Source: Lacibacter sp. H375 (lineage in GTDB: Bacteria; Bacteroidota; Bacteroidia; Chitinophagales; Chitinophagaceae). Taken from it: DNA of 64,000 nucleotides. The notes beneath the pieces were generated by a model. The model made no database searches and was not told the DNA's origin. It saw only the letters and a list, made by a program, of their open reading frames with translations. A program made the translations under genes and the position numbers. Below, in pieces: positions 1 to 9,197 of the stretch (position 1 is the first letter of the stretch; each line of letters starts with the position of its first letter). The DNA is taken from the NCBI RefSeq assembly GCF_037892425.1, contig NZ_JBBKTT010000001.1:1984001-2048000 (forward strand), in the 5' to 3' direction.

Positions 1-148
1 TTCCTACTTCAAACGGAAGATTTAAAGGTGAAGCAGCTTCTACCCGAAAGTTGGCCTGGTGATTAATGCCGAAATTGACGCCCAGTTTTTTACAACTTGA
101 AAGTATAACAACGAACAGCATGGCTGTAAGGGAGAGTTTTGTTTTCAT
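1..148 (-). CDS. lipoprotein, N-terminal part (gene runs off left edge)
   Basis: Reading down from an ATG at 146-148 gives about 49 residues beginning MKTKLSLTAMLFVVILSSCK. This is a lipoprotein signal peptide: lysine near the start, a hydrophobic stretch, then a lipobox LSSC with the cysteine as predicted lipidated residue. The remainder continues beyond position 1, so neither the length nor a domain can be given. No function is recognised. It is on the same strand as the next two genes but is separated from the following ORF by about 90 non-coding bases. Confidence 0.7.
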   Translation of the reverse strand, partial: MKTKLSLTAMLFVVILSSCKKLGVNFGINHQANFRVEAASPLNLPFEVG

Positions 149-236
149 GTGATATAGATTGAATTGTAAAAATAGCAAAAAGCTGCTACGCAGAATATTT
201 ACGTAACTGCTTTTTGTATGGTTTTAGTGGAAACTC

Positions 237-731
237 CTATTGGTTCACTTTCGGACTTAACATTGTCCAGATTTTGGCGCCAAGAAAATAAGTTTTACCA
301 TTTTCAGAATACTTTATCAGCAAAGGATAATTTTTATAACGTGATGGTGAACCGGTTTTTTCGGAAGAGGCTTCAGAAGTAAAAACGATCTGCCTCACAG
401 TATGAGTTGTTTCCGGAACAAGCGTTTCTACGTCAGAATCACTTCCGAGCTTGATCGATTTTTCCATCGTCACCGGAGACTTCACTTCTTCAGTTGTAAA
501 TGCTACGCTTCGTCCATCTATCCATACTTCATCAATTGTAATACTTCTTGCATTACGGATAAGCAGGTAAACATATTGCTGAAGCTTTGCACTTCTTTTT
601 TCTTTGGAAGAGAAATTAGCACCTCCGCTTACTTTTTGTTGGTAGGCATACAATTTCACAACAGGATATTTTCCTGTATGCAGAAACGATGTGCAACAAA
701 TAAAAAACAAACCTGTTAAAATTGTTTTCAT
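237..731 (-). CDS. secreted hypothetical protein, 164 aa
   Basis: The product starts with a short hydrophobic signal peptide (MKTILTGLFFICCTSFLHTG) and has a mature part rich in beta-type residues with no cysteine or obvious catalytic motif. I do not recognise a family. The start at 731 is supported by the signal peptide beginning at the first Met. It lies about 50 bases downstream of the 953-residue T9SS protein on the same strand, so co-transcription is possible. The opposite-strand ORF inside it has no signal or domain and is taken as a shadow. Confidence 0.6.
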   Translation of the reverse strand: MKTILTGLFFICCTSFLHTGKYPVVKLYAYQQKVSGGANFSSKEKRSAKLQQYVYLLIRNARSITIDEVWIDGRSVAFTTEEVKSPVTMEKSIKLGSDSDVETLVPETTHTVRQIVFTSEASSEKTGSPSRYKNYPLLIKYSENGKTYFLGAKIWTMLSPKVNQ

Positions 732-780
732 CTTTTTTATTTAGCCAGTTGATGCCGTAAAGAACAGCATTACACAAGCG

Positions 781-3642
781 TTAATTCGTTTTCACAAATT
801 GTTGTACATGTTTGTATCTGCGGTTATCACTAATGATCTCAAGCAGATAACTACCTGTTGATAACGGACCAAGTGGTATTTTGCCATTTTGGTAACCTTG
901 TGTGCGTTGTATCAATACCTGGCCACTTAAATTCATTATACGAATATGTAGAGTCTTAATGCCCGTTGCTCCGCCAGTCCTGAAATTAATATCTCCGGGT
1001 GTAATGGTTGGGAATACTGCATTAATGAATCGTTTATCGTTTACAACAACGTCAGGAACTGAAGTTGGCACATTGCCAATAACGGCATAGAACATACCAT
1101 TACCATGTGTGCCTACAAGCAATGTATTATCTGCAGTTCGTAAAACAAGATCATTTACAATTGCACCTTGCATCATTGCTGGTCCTTCAAGTTGCCAGGT
1201 TGTAGACGCATTATTAATGGTTGTCGTACTGAATAAACCAATGGAAGTACCAACATAATACTCAACACCAGTTGTGGTAGCAACAATGGCGCATGATCTG
1301 AAAGATGCCTGATTGATTTTCGTTCCTTCAACTGCTTGCCAGGTTGGAGAAGCAGAAAGGGCATTGCCAGTCCAGAAAGCACTTACCGCTCCATAGTTTG
1401 AAATTACAGCTAACACTGTGTCCGGGTTACGGGGGTTTACGGCAATTTCACGAACCAATGAATTTGCTGTTATACCTGAAGGTGTAATATTTACCGGCGT
1501 TGTTGATGCAGCTGCATTCTTTGGATCTTGTATCCGGTATATTTTCGCATCGGCTGTGCCGATGAATAGATAGCTGTTAGAGTTATTATATGTGCCTCTT
1601 GAAGTTGCAAGAGAGAAAATACTTTCAGTTAGAGCTGCTCCTACTCCAGTCATTTCAGTCCATCCTGTTGTTGGAGTTACGGTAGAGGCAGTGGAAGTTC
1701 TCCATAAACGATCGTCGGCTGCATAGTACATTAGTTCTGTGTTATCGGGATCAAGGTGGTAATAGGTAACGAATTCGCCTTCCGGAGCGCTACTGGGATC
1801 GATTTGAATATCAGCCGTTGGCCCCCCTACATCAAAACGGGCCATGATTCCATTTTGTGCGGATGCATATAAAAATTGTTGATTGTTTGTACTTGCTGAA
1901 AGAGCAGTCATTCCTCCATCGCCGCCCAGAATACCAACATAGTGATCATTGGGGTCTGGTAAAGCAGGCCCAAACAGTGCTTTCGAATCTCGATAAGAGG
2001 TCGAGTTGTCTTGCGCTCCACCTGCAAATGTAAGTGAGCCTGCAGCAGGATCAATGGCAACATGATAATATTGGAAGGTTTGATATTGACTGTTTAAATT
2101 ATCCCAACTCACGGGAGAAGATGTAATGTTATTAGAAACTTGTAGACCACCATCGTTACCCACAACAAACCGATTTGCATTTGTAGGGTCAAATGCAAAC
2201 GAATGAAAATCTACGTGGCTAAATTGATTTGGATCCGTATAGGTTGTAGATACTAAGCCGCCGATAAATGTGGCAGTTTGAGTGGAGAATCCATCATTTG
2301 ATTTAAAAAGATTTACACCTCCCGCAAGAACAATATTTTGATTGGAGGGATGGACTGCCAGAAGCATATTATAACCACCCTGAGTTTCCATATACTTTGT
2401 TGTACTGCCGTTTTGAAGTGCCCGTAAATTTGCCGAACGATTGCTGCTCCATGTTATCGCATTGAAATTAGTAAGGTTTGCCTGGAACAGATCTGCTTCT
2501 GATTGTCCTGATGAAGCACTCAGTGAGTTTTCGTACATCACATACAAAATATTTGCATTGTTGGGGGCAACTGCTAAAACAGTTCTTCCCCATCCCGTAC
2601 CGTTTGTCATTGAAGGATTATATGCTTTCCAACCGGCAACCGAGTCTGGTTGCCCGTTTCCGCCGCCTGCGATTCGTTTCCAATCGCTTATTCCATTAGT
2701 TGACGCCCATACACCAACAGTATCCCTGTTATTATTTCTTCCCGAGAAACATGCATAATAACGGGAGCCGTCTTTTGAAATGACAATATCTGTTGCCATA
2801 TCTTCAAGTTGTTGGTTCAAATCGAATACTCGTAATACATAACCGAATGTTGAATTGCTTGGCGCCACAAACCCATCGGTTGATACATAGATGTTATTAA
2901 AAGTGGCAACGTAAACGTAGCCACGATTGTCAACCTGTATATTAAAAATCATGTCAAAGACATTGTCAAGAATTTCTTTATAAGTGGTTCCGGTTGTAAA
3001 ATTTATTCTGGTCCATGTTACTCCATTATTTGTGGATTTTAGAATTCCATTTCCGGAGGAGACGCCAAAGGGAGGTGCAGCATATGCAGCAGAGGCCCCT
3101 AACAACTCTCCCGTACCTGCATACCATGTATCCTGGAAACCGGGGCGGGGATCTTGTGCAAAACAATTCACGTTGCGAAGAACCGAAGTGTCAGGATGTA
3201 CAAAAGTCCATGTACTGCCTCCGTTTGTTGAACGAAAAATACCCCCGGAAATCCCGGCTGCCAGAACAACCTGGTTGCCACGCATGTCAAAAGCAACCGC
3301 CCTGGTTCTTCCGCCATTTTGAGTAGGCCCAGCAGCGGTGTATGTATTAAGGATTGATGGACGAAAATTGATATCACTTTGCCTTTTTATAACTGAAGCA
3401 AGTATTTCTCTTTCTTTTTGGTAAATGCCCTTGGGTATTTGACCTGTAGCAGGATCATGCAACATCTTCCATTCATACTCCCGGCGTTTATATCCACCTT
3501 CTTCTTTTTCTTCTTCATCTTGTGTCAATAGAGTCAATGAATGATTCTTTTTTACTGACTTTTTTTGAGCGATCTGGAAAATAACCACACTTGTAATGAG
3601 TACGATTGCTGCAGTTAGAGCGATGTAAGCTGTTTTGCGCAT
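781..3642 (-). CDS. T9SS-exported BNR/sortilin-type beta-propeller protein, 953 aa
   Basis: The N-terminus has a signal anchor (about residues 5-26, MRKTAYIALTAAIVLITSVV). The body contains repeated Asp-box-like motifs such as STNGGSTW (about residue 140) and STNNGVTW (about 205), typical of BNR/VPS10-sortilin propellers. The last ~75 residues, with IRIMNLSGQVL, GKIPLGPLSTGSYLLEI and a basic end, match the type A T9SS sorting domain. This domain sends proteins through the Por machinery to the cell surface, so the protein is likely an exported propeller with adhesive or glycan-related function; no catalytic site is evident. It lies downstream of the NarL-type regulator gene on the same strand, with 118 bases between them. 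Confidence 0.85.
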   Translation of the reverse strand: MRKTAYIALTAAIVLITSVVIFQIAQKKSVKKNHSLTLLTQDEEEKEEGGYKRREYEWKMLHDPATGQIPKGIYQKEREILASVIKRQSDINFRPSILNTYTAAGPTQNGGRTRAVAFDMRGNQVVLAAGISGGIFRSTNGGSTWTFVHPDTSVLRNVNCFAQDPRPGFQDTWYAGTGELLGASAAYAAPPFGVSSGNGILKSTNNGVTWTRINFTTGTTYKEILDNVFDMIFNIQVDNRGYVYVATFNNIYVSTDGFVAPSNSTFGYVLRVFDLNQQLEDMATDIVISKDGSRYYACFSGRNNNRDTVGVWASTNGISDWKRIAGGGNGQPDSVAGWKAYNPSMTNGTGWGRTVLAVAPNNANILYVMYENSLSASSGQSEADLFQANLTNFNAITWSSNRSANLRALQNGSTTKYMETQGGYNMLLAVHPSNQNIVLAGGVNLFKSNDGFSTQTATFIGGLVSTTYTDPNQFSHVDFHSFAFDPTNANRFVVGNDGGLQVSNNITSSPVSWDNLNSQYQTFQYYHVAIDPAAGSLTFAGGAQDNSTSYRDSKALFGPALPDPNDHYVGILGGDGGMTALSASTNNQQFLYASAQNGIMARFDVGGPTADIQIDPSSAPEGEFVTYYHLDPDNTELMYYAADDRLWRTSTASTVTPTTGWTEMTGVGAALTESIFSLATSRGTYNNSNSYLFIGTADAKIYRIQDPKNAAASTTPVNITPSGITANSLVREIAVNPRNPDTVLAVISNYGAVSAFWTGNALSASPTWQAVEGTKINQASFRSCAIVATTTGVEYYVGTSIGLFSTTTINNASTTWQLEGPAMMQGAIVNDLVLRTADNTLLVGTHGNGMFYAVIGNVPTSVPDVVVNDKRFINAVFPTITPGDINFRTGGATGIKTLHIRIMNLSGQVLIQRTQGYQNGKIPLGPLSTGSYLLEIISDNRRYKHVQQFVKTN

Positions 3643-3760
3643 ATGATAGATGTTGTAATAATTAGTACAGTAAGTTAAGATTTTTCGACGGATATATAGT
3701 TGCTTTAAGAATAAGCAAGCTGTTGATTGAATAGTGGTTTGGAGTGCGTTTGAAGTTGAA

Positions 3761-4387
3761 TCAGATCAGGTTTAGCTTTGCGGCGATCTTTACCATAGCA
3801 GCTACATTTTTCGCTTCAAGTTTCAGCAGAAGGTTTTTTCGGTGTGTTTCAACGGTAGTGCCACTTATAAAAAGTTTATTGGCTATTTCCTGGGTGGTTA
3901 ATCCATCGGCAATCAGTTCCAGAATTTGTTTTTCACGACGGGTGAGTACGGGAGCATCATCACCTTCTTTTTTCTCCGTGATCATAGCTGCTTCATGACT
4001 CAAAAAAATACGGCCACGAACTACTGTTTGAATAGCAAACAACAATTCTTCTTTTGTAGCATTTTTTAAAACATAGCCCGACGCACCATTCTCAATCATC
4101 TTAGTAATAAAACTTTGTTGATTATATGTGCTGAGACCAATAATGGAAATGGAAGGATATTTTTCATTCACTTCTTTACAAAGGTCAATGCCGCTTTTAT
4201 CGGGAAGGTTAATGTCCATAAAAATTACATCGGGCTGACGACCATTTAAAAAAGCAATACAGCTTTCAGCGTTCATGGCATGGCCCATCCACTCGAGGCC
4301 TTTTTCATGTTGCAAAAGCGAACGAATGCCTTCAATCACCATGTAGTGATCATCAACAATAAATACTTTTATACCGAGGTTCATCAT
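3761..4387 (-). CDS. NarL/LuxR-family response regulator
   Basis: A 208-residue two-domain regulator. The receiver domain (about 5-125) has the acidic pair VDD, the phosphoacceptor D58 in VIFMDINLPD, and the conserved lysine in GYVLKNA. The C-terminal helix-turn-helix (about 143-205, LTRREKQILELIADGLTTQE) is a LuxR/GerE domain that binds DNA. It starts 4 bases after the stop of the kinase gene at 4392, so the two are an operon and very probably a cognate pair. Two consecutive ATGs begin the ORF; the first is used here. The target genes are unknown; the T9SS protein immediately downstream is a possible one. Confidence 0.92.
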   Translation of the reverse strand: MMNLGIKVFIVDDHYMVIEGIRSLLQHEKGLEWMGHAMNAESCIAFLNGRQPDVIFMDINLPDKSGIDLCKEVNEKYPSISIIGLSTYNQQSFITKMIENGASGYVLKNATKEELLFAIQTVVRGRIFLSHEAAMITEKKEGDDAPVLTRREKQILELIADGLTTQEIANKLFISGTTVETHRKNLLLKLEAKNVAAMVKIAAKLNLI

Positions 4388-4391
4388 TAGT

Positions 4392-6320
4392 TTATGCTGT
4401 CATTTCAATGTTTACCGATGTACCCTTGCCTGGTTGGGAATCAACATCCCATTTACCCTTTAAAAATTCAACACGGTTTTTAATATTACTCCAACCAATT
4501 CCTTTCGATTGTTTCAATACCGATGGATCAAATCCTTTTCCATCATCTTCGACCGTAATAGTTAATACATTTTCATTATAACTCAACTGCGTCAATGCAT
4601 TTTTTGCAGCCGCATGTTTCATGATGTTGTTTAAAAGTTCCTGTACTATACGGTAAATGGTAACACTTTTTATTTGGTCGATCTCTTTGCCCTCTAAACC
4701 AATAGATTGATATTGTAGTTGCAAAGCACCACTTTTATTAATATCGTTACAAAAATCTCTTAAAGCGCTATCAAGTCCAAATTTCACTAATGCTTCCGGC
4801 ATCATGCTATGAGCCACTCTGCGCATTTCACTAATGCTGCTGTCGAGCATATCAATACTTCGTCCAAACGCCTGCGCATTTTCGGGGGTCATAATTAAGT
4901 TTCCTTTCATATTGTTAAGCGTAAATTTTATGCCCGATAACATACCACCCAATCCATCATGAAGATCTTTTGCCATTCGTGTACGTTCCTGTTCTTCACC
5001 TTTTAATACGGCTTCGGTGGCAGCCAGTTGTTTTTCGGTTTCAAGTTCGGCAATGCGTTGCTGCTGTAAGTTTTGCTTTTGGCGGTAGTTGCGGTAAGAT
5101 AAGATGGAAATAAACAACAACGTGAGGGCACTACCGATCAATAAATAGTTCAGAGTATTTTTTTGCTTTAATTCTGAGCGCTGTAGCCTGATCTGGTTAT
5201 CCTTTCTTTCAGATTCATATTTTTTTTCGATGTCAATAATATTTTTCCGGATGTTGTTGTTATTAATGCTGTCGAGAATTAATTCTGATTGCAGCGCATA
5301 CTGCTGGCCGGTAGCAACTTCCTGCAATGAAAAATGTATGCGGGCAAGTAAATCAAGTATCTTGGCTTTTTCCGTTAAAAGTTGCTCTTCACTTGCAATA
5401 TTCAGTGCCGTTAATGCCATTGTTCGTGCAGTCTTGAAATCTTTTTGAAAGAAATAATAATTGGCTAAACCCCGGTAGCTTACGGCATTTGTTTCTTTAC
5501 TATCCATATGTTTGGATAGTTCAAGCGCTTTTTCATAGTAGCCTTTTAACTGATCATATTCTCCTTTGTTATAACTCAGGTCGCCAAGGTTAAGCATTTG
5601 AGCAGCTTGCATTTCAATATGCCCTATATTTTTAGCGATAGTATAAACTTCCTGCCAGGCGCTCTCTGCCTTTGCATAGTTTTTCCGCTTTGAATAACTC
5701 ATGCCAAGATTATTAAGGGCATTACCCAACCATATTGAATCGTCGGTTGCACGGAAGTATTTTACCGCCGCTTCTCCATAAATAATGGATCTATCATAAT
5801 CTCTGAGATCATAATATAGTAATTGCAGGATGTCGTGAGCTTTCGCTTCCATCAAGCTGTCGTTGTTCCCTGTAAATACTTTTTTGCCTTCCTCGTAAAA
5901 TGTAGCTGCTGTTTCATATTGGGATAGTAAACGGTAGGAGGTGCCGGTATTAAAAAGCGCTTTACCTAACATAACCGGGTCATTCAGTTTTCTTGCAATA
6001 TCAACTGATCGTAAATTCAATAGCAAACTTGAATCAAACCTGCTTTGCAGGTTTAGTACATAGGTGTAGTTGAAAATATAACGGGCCTCTCCTTCAGGAA
6101 ACTTTATTTTTTTACTCAGCGCACCTGCTTTGTTGTAATAAAATTTTGCAAGCTCCGGTATACTGTTTTCATACTGTTGTCCGAGGTTAATATACAGGTC
6201 CACAGCTTCCTTATTTTCCTTTGCAAGTGGTAATAAGTTCAACAGGCTGTCCTTATTCATGAATACCTGAGCGTGAGCAGTCGAAATCAGAAAAGCAGTA
6301 AAGAATAGTAGTTTTTTCAT
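4392..6320 (-). CDS. TPR-containing NarL-type sensor histidine kinase
   Basis: A 642-residue membrane kinase. A signal peptide (1-17) is followed by about 330 residues of periplasmic tetratricopeptide repeats, then a coiled segment and one transmembrane helix near 395-412 (LNYLLIGSALTLLFISIL). The dimerisation/phosphoacceptor domain is HisKA_3 type with H454 in MAKDLHDGLGG. The ATPase domain follows, with N-box QELLNNIMKHA, DDGKGFD and a C-terminal GKGTSVNIEM. In this family the histidine phosphorylates a NarL-type regulator; the adjacent gene encodes one. The ligand of the TPR sensor is unknown. Confidence 0.92.
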   Translation of the reverse strand: MKKLLFFTAFLISTAHAQVFMNKDSLLNLLPLAKENKEAVDLYINLGQQYENSIPELAKFYYNKAGALSKKIKFPEGEARYIFNYTYVLNLQSRFDSSLLLNLRSVDIARKLNDPVMLGKALFNTGTSYRLLSQYETAATFYEEGKKVFTGNNDSLMEAKAHDILQLLYYDLRDYDRSIIYGEAAVKYFRATDDSIWLGNALNNLGMSYSKRKNYAKAESAWQEVYTIAKNIGHIEMQAAQMLNLGDLSYNKGEYDQLKGYYEKALELSKHMDSKETNAVSYRGLANYYFFQKDFKTARTMALTALNIASEEQLLTEKAKILDLLARIHFSLQEVATGQQYALQSELILDSINNNNIRKNIIDIEKKYESERKDNQIRLQRSELKQKNTLNYLLIGSALTLLFISILSYRNYRQKQNLQQQRIAELETEKQLAATEAVLKGEEQERTRMAKDLHDGLGGMLSGIKFTLNNMKGNLIMTPENAQAFGRSIDMLDSSISEMRRVAHSMMPEALVKFGLDSALRDFCNDINKSGALQLQYQSIGLEGKEIDQIKSVTIYRIVQELLNNIMKHAAAKNALTQLSYNENVLTITVEDDGKGFDPSVLKQSKGIGWSNIKNRVEFLKGKWDVDSQPGKGTSVNIEMTA

Positions 6321-6481
6321 TCGAATTAAAGTAAACTAAAATTACTTTATCACAAATAAAAAAGACTATTGCCGTAATTGTTCTCCCCAATTTCCATGAT
6401 TTAGGGATGAAAAAATCCTGTTTTTCCATGAAGTGCTGAACTCATTTGCAGTACTACGTTTACATTGTAAATCACTCTTAC

Positions 6482-6997
6482 ATGAAACCATTATTTCAAA
6501 TTTTAATGCTTGGCCTATTAATAACAGGCAGGGGTTCTGCAACCGCACAAACAAAACAGCAAACCTTTCTTCAGATCACAGATGCGAGTGGCCAGCTTAT
6601 TCGTGGCACGAGTTTGCAAAAGTTTTACGAAAGGCAGATCATCGTTACAAGTTTTTCAGGAATTACTGCCGGCAATGCACAGGTGCAATTTACAATGCCA
6701 TCAGGTGGAGCATCGGCTACTTTGGCAACTCTCAGAGGTGGCAAGGAAACCATTCCTTATGCCGTGTTTACTGTCACTCAACCTGCCGAAGCAGGCCTCA
6801 ATGTGTTATCAACCGTTCGTCTTGAAGTTATACGTGTAATGTCTGTAACAGATGCAAATGGCAGCACGAGTGTAACCCTGCAAGCCAGCAGAATAGGCAC
6901 TACATATTTTCAAAATAATCTTAAAACGGGCATTCGCACAGTAAGTGGTAAAACAGGGTTCGACTATACAACCGGGCAAGCTTGGAATGCATTTTAA
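6482..6997 (+). CDS. exported protein, possible Hcp-like fold, 171 aa
   Basis: The start is placed at 6482 rather than 6446 because MKPLFQILMLGLLITGRGSA is a good signal peptide, whereas the upstream extension is tyrosine-rich and spoils it. The mature protein (about 145 residues) is all-beta in character. Its order TFLQITD..., VTSFSG..., YAVFTVTQ..., VRLEVIRVMSV, SVTLQASRIGTTYF resembles the strand order of T6SS tube (Hcp) proteins. I infer that likeness by eye and it is uncertain; real Hcp has no signal peptide. It is the first of four same-strand genes with gaps of 50, 14 and 19 bases, likely one operon of envelope proteins. Confidence 0.55.
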   Translation: MKPLFQILMLGLLITGRGSATAQTKQQTFLQITDASGQLIRGTSLQKFYERQIIVTSFSGITAGNAQVQFTMPSGGASATLATLRGGKETIPYAVFTVTQPAEAGLNVLSTVRLEVIRVMSVTDANGSTSVTLQASRIGTTYFQNNLKTGIRTVSGKTGFDYTTGQAWNAF

Positions 6998-7047
6998 ATT
7001 AACGGTTTATTACACTGACCATATTTCTTTCAGCAATAATTATCGAC

Positions 7048-9183
7048 ATGAAATACATTCTGCAGTTTTTCTTATTGTTTTCACTTTCCGTTTCAGCACA
7101 AAAGAAACCCGTTAAAAAAGACCCGCCTCCTTCTCAAAAAGAAATGAATGAAATGATGAAGGAAATGGAGGATGCGTTTAACAACATGAGCCCTGAAGAA
7201 AAACGATTCATGGATAGCATGGGCATTAAAATACCGAATGTAAAACAGATGAAAAAAACGGCTGATTTTGCAATGGCAAATTCTAACATGCAGCCCGACG
7301 TGCTGGTGCCAAAACGTGATGCAGTAAGAATTGTATCTATCTCAAAACTGCCATTAACGAAAACAGCTTTGCCAATTTACCTGCAGTCGGTTTATCAAAA
7401 ATTGCAAAGCAGGTTTCCATCGTCAATGATTGCAAAAGCAGATGAACTGTATAACTCCATTAAAGCGAAATATGGTACATCAACGGCCGTTGCTAACGCT
7501 GCTGTGGGTTGCTGGGCCTTTGGCAAGGCAGCCCCGGCATTGCTTTTATTAAGTCGTGCCTGTGCCGATGATCCAACTAACAGCAATTGCCTCAACAATT
7601 TTGCTGCTATGTTGAGTATGTGTGGTGCAGAACAACTTTCACTTCCAATACTTAACTACCTCAATAAAGAGCATCCGCAAAACAGTACCATACTCAATAA
7701 CATTGCTCATGCATGGTTTGGATTGGGTGATGTAACAATGGCGTCAAAGTATATCGATAGCACCATTCGCTTATGCGCATGGCATCCGCAGGCCAACCAG
7801 ATAAAAGCTGCAATTGAAGAAAGCAAAGGCAACCATGGTGCAGCTATCAAATCAATGAAGCAGGCAATAAGCCGTATGCATACAAGTGATAAAGAGAGAA
7901 AGTTAAATGATCTCGGCTATGAATTAAAACCTGATGATATTTTTTTCAATCCTCCAAGAAAGAAAGATGAGTTGGGTTTATCGAAATTTAAATGGCCGTC
8001 TTTTCCAAAGAATGTGGAGGAAAGCAGGGTGACCCAGGTAGAGTGGGAGCAATTCCGGAAAGAATGCAACAGGATCGCCAGTGAACTTTCAGAAGAAGGA
8101 GTAGTGCTTGGTGCCGCTTTTCAACAGGGTTACCAGGAAAGGTTGAAGCATGATGCTAATGCGCCAAAAACAGGAGCCAGAACTTCAGCGGTATTTGTCA
8201 ATCTTTCACCAAAGGCAGAAAAAAAATTGAGGCCACGTATTGATGAATTGCTGGCAATTGATCTGCATGATCCATTTGGTATTGCCGTAATTAAAATGCA
8301 GAGATATGTTGATAGTGTGAAAGAAATTGCTGGAAAAGAAATGCGGGAGCTGGATGAACAATTCAGAGGAAAGATGGGGGAAGGGTTGGGAATACCTGAG
8401 GCCTATTGCAGTGCATATGATGCAATAAACAACAGGTTGCTGATGTCTGCCAACAGTGTTATCGAATCTTTTTTTAAGAAACATCTTGATCGGGTTTACG
8501 CACGCATAAATGAAGTAGCTCACTATAATTTATACCGTGCGTTTCCGGAAGAGCTTGCATTAAACATCAACCTGGCCAAACAGGAATGGATAGCAATGTT
8601 GCGTGGTCCCATTGATAATATTGTGTTCAGAGATCCCACAACGCTCTGCAAAAAAGGCAATGAAAAACCAACTTCAAAGTTTGGAACGCTTCCCGATTAC
8701 GATGAAGTGAATTGCCGCTATAAAAGTGAAATGAATTTTGGATATGCTTCCATTAAAACAGAATGTGGACGCATGATTGCCGAAATAGAAATTGATTTTG
8801 TAAAACTCGGCTGGGAAACCAAATCGGCCGACATGGAAGCGAACCGCAATTTCTTTGATGAATTTCAACGCTGCACAATAGAAGTATCTGCAGGTGAAGG
8901 CAAAAAATTTGGAGAAGGACCGTTGCAATTACAAACATCTGCAGAGGTTACTGGCTTTTTAGAATTTGATCGCACAGGATTGAAAGATGCTGGTGTAAAA
9001 CTCACTGCAAATGTTGGTGTAAAAACCAATACACTCAATACAAAAGTGGAAACAGATATTGGTGAAGTAAATGTTGGACCAAAAGAACCTTCGGTATCAC
9101 TTGGCGGAGTAAATGCAACCATTTCCATTAATAGCGGATTTACTGCAACAGGCAGCGGAATATTAAAGGGAGTTAAACTTTAA
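7048..9183 (+). CDS. secreted TPR-containing protein, 711 aa
   Basis: A signal peptide (MKYILQFFLLFSLSVSAQ) precedes a lysine-rich linker and a methionine/glutamate-rich helical segment. Helical repeats of TPR type occupy roughly residues 130-280 (for example ILNNIAHAWFGLGDVTMASK). The middle is helical and charged. The last ~90 residues are glycine/threonine-rich beta repeats (LGGVNATISINSGFTATG) suggesting a surface or membrane-contacting sheet. The family is not recognised. It is followed at 14 bases by the lipoprotein gene, so the two are probably co-translated. Confidence 0.65.
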   Translation: MKYILQFFLLFSLSVSAQKKPVKKDPPPSQKEMNEMMKEMEDAFNNMSPEEKRFMDSMGIKIPNVKQMKKTADFAMANSNMQPDVLVPKRDAVRIVSISKLPLTKTALPIYLQSVYQKLQSRFPSSMIAKADELYNSIKAKYGTSTAVANAAVGCWAFGKAAPALLLLSRACADDPTNSNCLNNFAAMLSMCGAEQLSLPILNYLNKEHPQNSTILNNIAHAWFGLGDVTMASKYIDSTIRLCAWHPQANQIKAAIEESKGNHGAAIKSMKQAISRMHTSDKERKLNDLGYELKPDDIFFNPPRKKDELGLSKFKWPSFPKNVEESRVTQVEWEQFRKECNRIASELSEEGVVLGAAFQQGYQERLKHDANAPKTGARTSAVFVNLSPKAEKKLRPRIDELLAIDLHDPFGIAVIKMQRYVDSVKEIAGKEMRELDEQFRGKMGEGLGIPEAYCSAYDAINNRLLMSANSVIESFFKKHLDRVYARINEVAHYNLYRAFPEELALNINLAKQEWIAMLRGPIDNIVFRDPTTLCKKGNEKPTSKFGTLPDYDEVNCRYKSEMNFGYASIKTECGRMIAEIEIDFVKLGWETKSADMEANRNFFDEFQRCTIEVSAGEGKKFGEGPLQLQTSAEVTGFLEFDRTGLKDAGVKLTANVGVKTNTLNTKVETDIGEVNVGPKEPSVSLGGVNATISINSGFTATGSGILKGVKL

Positions 9184-9197
9184 TCAAAAACATCATC

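Noticed and set aside
402-719. Plus-strand ORF opposite the secreted hypothetical protein
   Set aside because: No signal or motif, and the opposite strand carries a clean signal peptide and a full frame; it is a shadow.
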